Shown piece by piece: positions 62,401-64,000 of a DNA stretch of 64,000 nt. This stretch comes from Pogona vitticeps (Eukaryota; Chordata; Lepidosauria; Squamata; Agamidae). The stretch lies in contig NC_135789.1 of the NCBI RefSeq assembly GCF_051106095.1, forward strand, positions 21,571,764-21,635,763. The letters are read 5' to 3'. Numbering within the stretch: the first letter of the stretch is position 1; every line of letters starts with the position of its first letter. The position numbers were made by a program, and so were the translations under genes. The notes under the pieces are model-generated. The model did not search any database and was not told where the DNA came from. It saw only the letters and a list, made by a program, of their open reading frames with translations.

Positions 62401-64000
62401 GAAGCTGATCCTTCTCGGTTGTGGCACCAGTCATTTGCAACCAGCTCCCAGTTAGTGGAACTCTGCCTGCCCGCTTTGAGAAGGTTTCTCAAGATCATGT
62501 TTTCACCACAGAGGCCTTTAATGGCAACCGGCCACGAACCTGCCGTTGGCCCTTGTCCGACCAGTTATGGGTTGATGTTCTCAGCTCGTCTGCCTCATAA
62601 GGCTTGAGTTGATTTGTTTTATTCTTGCCTTTTTCTTATCATTGTTATTGTCTGATTTACTGTTACAGTTTGCCTGACGTTATTGATGGTTAACTGCCCA
62701 GAATAGTGCTTTGCTCTAATTGGGCAGTATAAAAAATAAAATAAAATAAATAATAGTGACCCTAAAGGGACTTTCAAGGTAAGTGAGATATTTAAGGAGA
62801 TATTTAATCAACACTCAAACTCTACCCAGCCACAAGAACCAGGGATCATTGCACAAAAGGCACCAGCTAAAGACACCCATTAACCACAGTGACAGATAAT
62901 CTCTCCTCCCCCCTTATCACAACAAAAACATGCTGATCATCCTATCTCTTGAAAAGGACAAAAGCTGTTCCCACAGCTATAAATACTCAACTATCCAACA
63001 AACAGCAACAGAGCATGAACAGAGTTCCTACTCCAGTCCTCTGAAGATGCCGGCCACAGAGACTGGTGAAACGTCAGGAAGAACAACCTTCAGAACACGG
63101 CCAAAGAGCCCAGAAAACCCACAACCACCATTAACCCTCAGTGAGTTTCCAGGCCAGAGTGGTGATTCGATCCCAGATCTCCGGAGTGCTAGTCCTTCAA
63201 GCACTGCACCACACTGAGCATTCTAGACATAAGCAAGAGGGTTGACACATTTGCTACCTTTAAGAGTTCTTACAGGCAGAATCCCATTAGGAAATGAGAA
63301 GCATAAACTCTCAAAGGTGTAGCGCTCTGTGTGAGCTTGAGGTTGCTGTTGCAGGAAGCAGAAAGGGCATCTCCATGCACAAGATGGAAGGAAACACCCC
63401 TCTATAAACATGCAAGGCCAAAAACAACAACAGTGTGGGCTATGGACTTTTGCGCATCTGGCGAAAAACAGAGAAGATTCTTACTGTTACGACCTCCGTC
63501 TTATACCTTGATTGAACCGTCGGAATTTACACTCACCACCTTTTCCAGCTTCGAGGCCAGTCTCCTGAAGCCATCTGACGTTGGGTCGCTGTAGCTCGAA
63601 CTGTAAGCTTCGCTCAGCAGGCGGAACGAACCCTGGAAATATTGACGGGTGTCATTTCCACCGGTTGGATCAGCCACCTCAAGAGTTGAAAATGGACGTT
63701 GAGAAGAGATAAAACCGAGAGATGAAGTTGGCGTCCATGAAGTGGAACGAGCGAGGGCCTCTGGGAGGCTTGGCCTCCCCATTGGGAGACGGGTGTGTGG
63801 ACTCAGCTGAGCTGGGGGACTCAACGACATAGCTGAAGCTGCATGACTGAGAGGTGACCGATTTATGGCTACCGTCGACAACGGAGGAGTTGCCAAGATA
63901 GTGCCTTGCACCGTGTCTTGTAGGGAAGATGGTGCTGCTGAGGAGAACAGAGAAGGCTTCAGTTTTGCAGATGTGGCAGACTGCTGTGGAGAAGTTAGCT
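44238..64000 (-). CDS. Unnamed SEA-domain serine-protease homologue, catalytically dead; 5' part off the window
   Basis: Seven exons in transcript order: 64000(open)-63537, 51333-51266, 48697-48543, 47873-47639, 46980-46751, 45725-45616, 44417-44238. All have GT-AG sites and phases that fit, giving 479 in-window codons and a TGA stop. Order along the protein (numbered from the edge): Ser/Thr/Pro-rich stalk 1-115; SEA domain about 118-225; trypsin-fold domain about 234-479. SEA segments INDVFVKSALKKQYRESTVLAFE-like closely track enteropeptidase (IDEIFHSSNLKNEYKNSRVLQFE). In the S1 domain WPWVTTV, WVLSAKSC, SSDIVLIQL, CWTLG, TAGGPFVC and VPWIKSQL are clear counterparts, but His57 is Ser, Ser195 is Ala and Asp194 is Thr; Asp102 is kept. 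There is no R-IVGG activation site. Cys pairs 1-122, 42-58, 136-201 and 168-182 remain and 191-220 is lost. No LDLa, CUB or MAM module intervenes. Probably a secreted or type II membrane pseudoprotease; I cannot name an orthologue. Confidence 0.85.
44707..45125 (+). mobile_element. MITE family B
   Basis: TA-flanked ends CAGTGGTGCCTCGCATTACAG / CTTGCGAGGCACCACTG; interior 'gcggccattttcgctgcc'. In the last intron of the pseudoprotease gene. Confidence 0.75.
45128..45560 (-). repeat. L2/CR1-clade LINE 3' end, minus strand
   Basis: The minus-strand frame reads RAFSVAVSQRLWNSLPLEAS, then LAPSWLSCKQIKDL, the conserved C-terminus of L2/CR1-type reverse transcriptase, followed by the 3' tail. It lies between pseudoprotease exons 6 and 7. 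Confidence 0.7.
45616..45725 (-). CDS. Pseudoprotease exon (Cys168-Cys182 region)
   Basis: Acceptor GGTTTCTTTCCAACAG, donor CTTGAG|GTAATT. Encodes HSSKVLQWTVSSLTDC and ALTCAKM, equivalent to the 'LQEA.VPL...C......MLCAG' segment of S1 proteases. Phases fit both neighbours. Confidence 0.83.
45783..46480. repeat. CR1-like LINE fragment split by a MITE
   Basis: 'agaaccacagaatcatgaagctggaagaggg..catccagtccagccctctgc' (45783-45931) resumes as 'ggaactttttcctgatatcc' (46358-46480) on the other side of the family B MITE at 45932-46355. The gap is closed exactly by removing the MITE and one TA. Confidence 0.65.
45932..46355 (+). mobile_element. MITE family B inserted in a CR1-like LINE
   Basis: TA duplications, left end CAGTGGTGCCTCACTTAACG, right end GCGGAGCATGACTG (diverged). 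'ggcggccattttcggg' lies inside. Confidence 0.75.
46473..46507. other. Perfect hairpin, 15-bp arms and 5-base loop
   Basis: agaatgtacagtttc, loop cttga, gaaactgtacattct. Exact inverse arms (one more base pair extends outward) at the right edge of the CR1-like fragment, in a pseudoprotease intron. Confidence 0.85.
46751..46980 (-). CDS. Pseudoprotease exon (Asp102 region)
   Basis: Acceptor TTTTTTTCCCTTACAG, donor AATCATC|GTGAGT. Encodes ELYTVARIIPHSSDIVLIQL (Asp102 retained), SAHPVCLPDPSRV (Cys122) and TECWTLGS (Cys136; the usual VTGWG is degraded). Confidence 0.88.
47639..47873 (-). CDS. Pseudoprotease exon (linker and His57 region)
   Basis: Acceptor CTTTGTTTCTTTCATAG, donor CTTGA|GTGAGT. 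Encodes DYNGICLIKP (Cys1), a His/Lys-rich linker without an activation cleavage motif, then HEWPWVTTV, ICAGCLIAANWVLSAKSC. The catalytic His of AAHC is Ser. Confidence 0.88.
48127..48363 (+). mobile_element. Pogo/Tigger-like MITE, family A
   Basis: 'cagcaggagatccatatctgtggg' left, 'cagaactggccactaaagggagcc' centre, 'acggggatcctatg|TA' right. Confidence 0.65.
48543..48697 (-). CDS. Pseudoprotease exon (second half of SEA domain)
   Basis: Acceptor CCACTTTCTTTCCAG, donor TGGAAG|GTGAAC. Encodes PEPMRAKFLLGF, STVAQEMKRGYHEVRDAV and EEDSIHVE, aligning with the enteropeptidase SEA end (NGSIIVLFDLFF .. DLNSIDIT). The GS[VI]VV self-cleavage motif is absent. Confidence 0.8.
48940..49196 (-). repeat. 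tRNA-derived squamate SINE, minus strand
   Basis: Reverse reading: tRNA-like head with B-box (GGGAGTTTGATTCCC), body and the tail 'gatcactctgagtcagatttgac', ending in (ATT)n. Confidence 0.7.
49208..49292 (-). repeat. BovB/RTE LINE 3' tip, minus strand
   Basis: 'gctgtttagtcgttaagtcatgtctgactctttcgtgacccc' is the reversed BovB 3' end; it abuts a plus-strand BovB copy. Confidence 0.7.
49298..49967 (+). repeat. BovB/RTE LINE 3' part with a 188-codon open frame
   Basis: The frame 49375-49941 reads SHEIKRRLLLGRKAMTNLDS, LPTKVRIVKAMVFPVAMYGS, CWRRLLRVPWTARRTN and LQYFGHLMRREDSLEKPLML, the BovB reverse transcriptase C-terminus, without a stop. It ends in the usual tail 'acttaacgactaaacagcaacaac'. 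Truncated at the 5' end, so not mobile, but young-looking. Intron of the pseudoprotease gene. Confidence 0.9.
50288..50402 (+). repeat. hAT-like (MER5/Charlie-style) fragment
   Basis: 'ccccagatgcgtttggagtacaacatccagaaatcctggctagcacagctggtgatgaaggcttctgggagttgtagtc' is the inverse-oriented relative of the 32.8 kb copy. Confidence 0.5.
51266..51333 (-). CDS. Pseudoprotease exon (SEA domain, middle)
   Basis: Acceptor CTTTCCCTCCAG, donor TTTGA|GTAAGT. 68 nt encoding INDVFVKSALKKQYREST and VLAFE. Similarity to enteropeptidase IDEIFHSSNLKNEYKNSRVLQFE fixes the exon although it is far too short for ORF calling. Confidence 0.85.
52361..53091 (+). mobile_element. Family A MITE interrupted by nested insertions
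   Basis: Left part 52361-52440 (cagtaggaccctgtatctgcggg) and right part 52916-53091 (agaactggccactagaaggcg .. ggggtcctact) are one family A element. Between them lie a BovB-type tail (52441-52494, 'agtcggacacgactaaacgactaaacaacaacaa') and a family B MITE (52497-52913). Confidence 0.65.
52497..52913 (+). mobile_element. MITE family B (nested)
   Basis: TA-flanked ends CAGTGGTGCCGCGCAAG / CTAGTGAGGCACCACTG; interior built of 'cattgtctagcgaaa' units. Confidence 0.75.
53100..55040. other. Intron sequence, mostly unassigned
   Basis: Apart from a tRNA-SINE-like stretch at about 53350-53530 ('ggaggtaggaaatcccagtttgagtcct..acctcacagggctgttgggaggat') and a (GT)n run at 54423-54436, I see nothing I can identify; open frames lack domains. 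Confidence 0.5.
55045..55292 (+). repeat. BovB/RTE LINE 3' end
   Basis: 'cccctcatgagaaggcaggattccctggaaaagaccataatgctggg' then 'ggaagccacagggcttgag' and 'gaagtgacttgaccacacataacagcaac' form the BovB C-terminal coding region and 3' tail. Confidence 0.8.
55836..56060 (-). repeat. (GTTT)n(ATTT)n run and L2/CR1-type LINE tail, minus strand
   Basis: A tetranucleotide microsatellite of about 65 bases followed by 'cttatatcccacccatctagtcaaccgacttttctgggcggcgtacaac', the reversed reptile LINE 3' end. Confidence 0.6.
56329..56571 (-). mobile_element. Pogo/Tigger-like MITE, family A
   Basis: 'ctgtaagacccctgtatctccaggggattgg' left, 'ggctccctttagtggtcagttctg' centre, 'tttccctactg|TA' right. Confidence 0.7.
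57473..57693 (+). mobile_element. Pogo/Tigger-like MITE, family A
   Basis: 'cagcagaaccaccctatccgtggg' left, 'ggccactagagggaacc' centre, 'gtggtcctacta' right. Confidence 0.7.
57700..60380. other. Long intron stretch, little recognised
   Basis: No exon-like blocks or named repeats. At 59519-59695 three diverged copies of a roughly 58-62 base unit containing 'aaagccaattcagagtgagggcaaggct' stand in tandem, and a fourth related copy lies at about 61117-61178. Confidence 0.5.
60383..60637 (+). mobile_element. Pogo/Tigger-like MITE, family A
   Basis: 'ctaggactccctatccgcgggatcagtatcc' left, 'ggccactacagggtgcc' centre, 'acagtactactg|TA' right. Confidence 0.65.
62290..62755. repeat. SINE (minus) followed by L2/CR1-type LINE tail (plus)
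   Basis: 62300-62430 reversed has a B-box-like GGGTTCAAATCC. 62660-62755 reads 'taactgcccagaatagtgctttgctctaattgggcagtataaa' plus (AAAAT)n, a plus-strand LINE 3' tail. Confidence 0.5.
63020..63215. repeat. Interspersed repeats next to the stalk exon
   Basis: 'ctccagtcctctgaagatgccggccacagagactggtgaaacgtcagg' is a phrase I know as a common lizard repeat of uncertain class; after it comes a reversed tRNA-SINE-like block ('gtggtgattcgatcccagatctcc'). Confidence 0.45.
63537..64000 (-). CDS. Pseudoprotease exon (Ser/Thr/Pro stalk and start of SEA domain), open at the right edge
   Basis: The frame is open from the edge through 154 codons to the donor AAGGTG|GTGAGT. The first 115 residues are rich in Ser, Thr, Pro and Ala (for example SSAAPSSLQDT, TPPLSTVAINRS), like a mucin stalk. 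SEA begins at YFQGSFRLLSEAYSSSYSDP, then GFRRLASKLEKV. The upstream exon boundary is not visible. Confidence 0.8.

Noticed and set aside
44238-64000. Calling the minus-strand gene enteropeptidase, matriptase or an active trypsin
   Set aside because: No LDLa, CUB or MAM modules are present, the triad His and Ser are replaced, and the activation site is missing. SEA similarity shows kinship, not orthology.

Overview
This window is vertebrate nuclear DNA, almost certainly from a squamate reptile (lizard or snake). Three protein-coding genes are spliced across it by GT-AG introns whose reading frame stays open across every junction. The interspersed repeats point the same way: BovB/RTE LINE 3' ends, an L1 tail, L2/CR1-type LINE tails, tRNA-derived squamate SINEs (including a near full-length copy at 15.2-15.6 kb), and many TA-flanked pogo/Tigger-like MITEs.

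Layout. At 3.2-3.56 kb a CpG-rich block holds a possible first exon with a signal peptide, minus strand, whose remaining exons are not visible. From about 35.96 kb down to 7.62 kb runs TAF15 on the minus strand, 16 coding exons predicting 501 residues. It is a FET-family RNA-binding protein with a Tyr/Gln/Ser-rich low-complexity domain, RGG patches, an RRM, a RanBP2-type zinc finger and a C-terminal RPY nuclear import signal. Head-to-head with it, 1.6 kb away, RHBDD2 starts at 37.41 kb on the plus strand: four coding exons, 352 residues, a rhomboid-like Golgi membrane protein. The space between these two promoters holds a diverged tandem array split by a MITE.

Convergent to RHBDD2, a third gene lies on the minus strand from beyond the right edge (64.0 kb) down to 44.24 kb. 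I rebuilt seven in-frame exons: a Ser/Thr/Pro-rich stalk, a SEA domain, and a trypsin-fold (S1) domain. In the S1 domain the catalytic His is Ser and the catalytic Ser is Ala, and the activation motif is missing, but four structural disulfide pairs are kept. I do not recognise it as a named gene. An intact, correctly spliced S1 pseudoprotease with a SEA domain and no LDLa/CUB modules in between is the most novel-looking item here.

TAF15 acts in the nucleus (transcription and RNA processing), RHBDD2 in Golgi/ER membranes, and the pseudoprotease is predicted to lie outside the cell or at the cell surface. Nothing suggests they share a pathway; their proximity is synteny. I saw no retroviral, Polinton-like or toxin fossils, no tRNA or rRNA genes, and no CRISPR array. 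Introns and intergenic stretches not listed separately showed only unassigned sequence or simple repeats.
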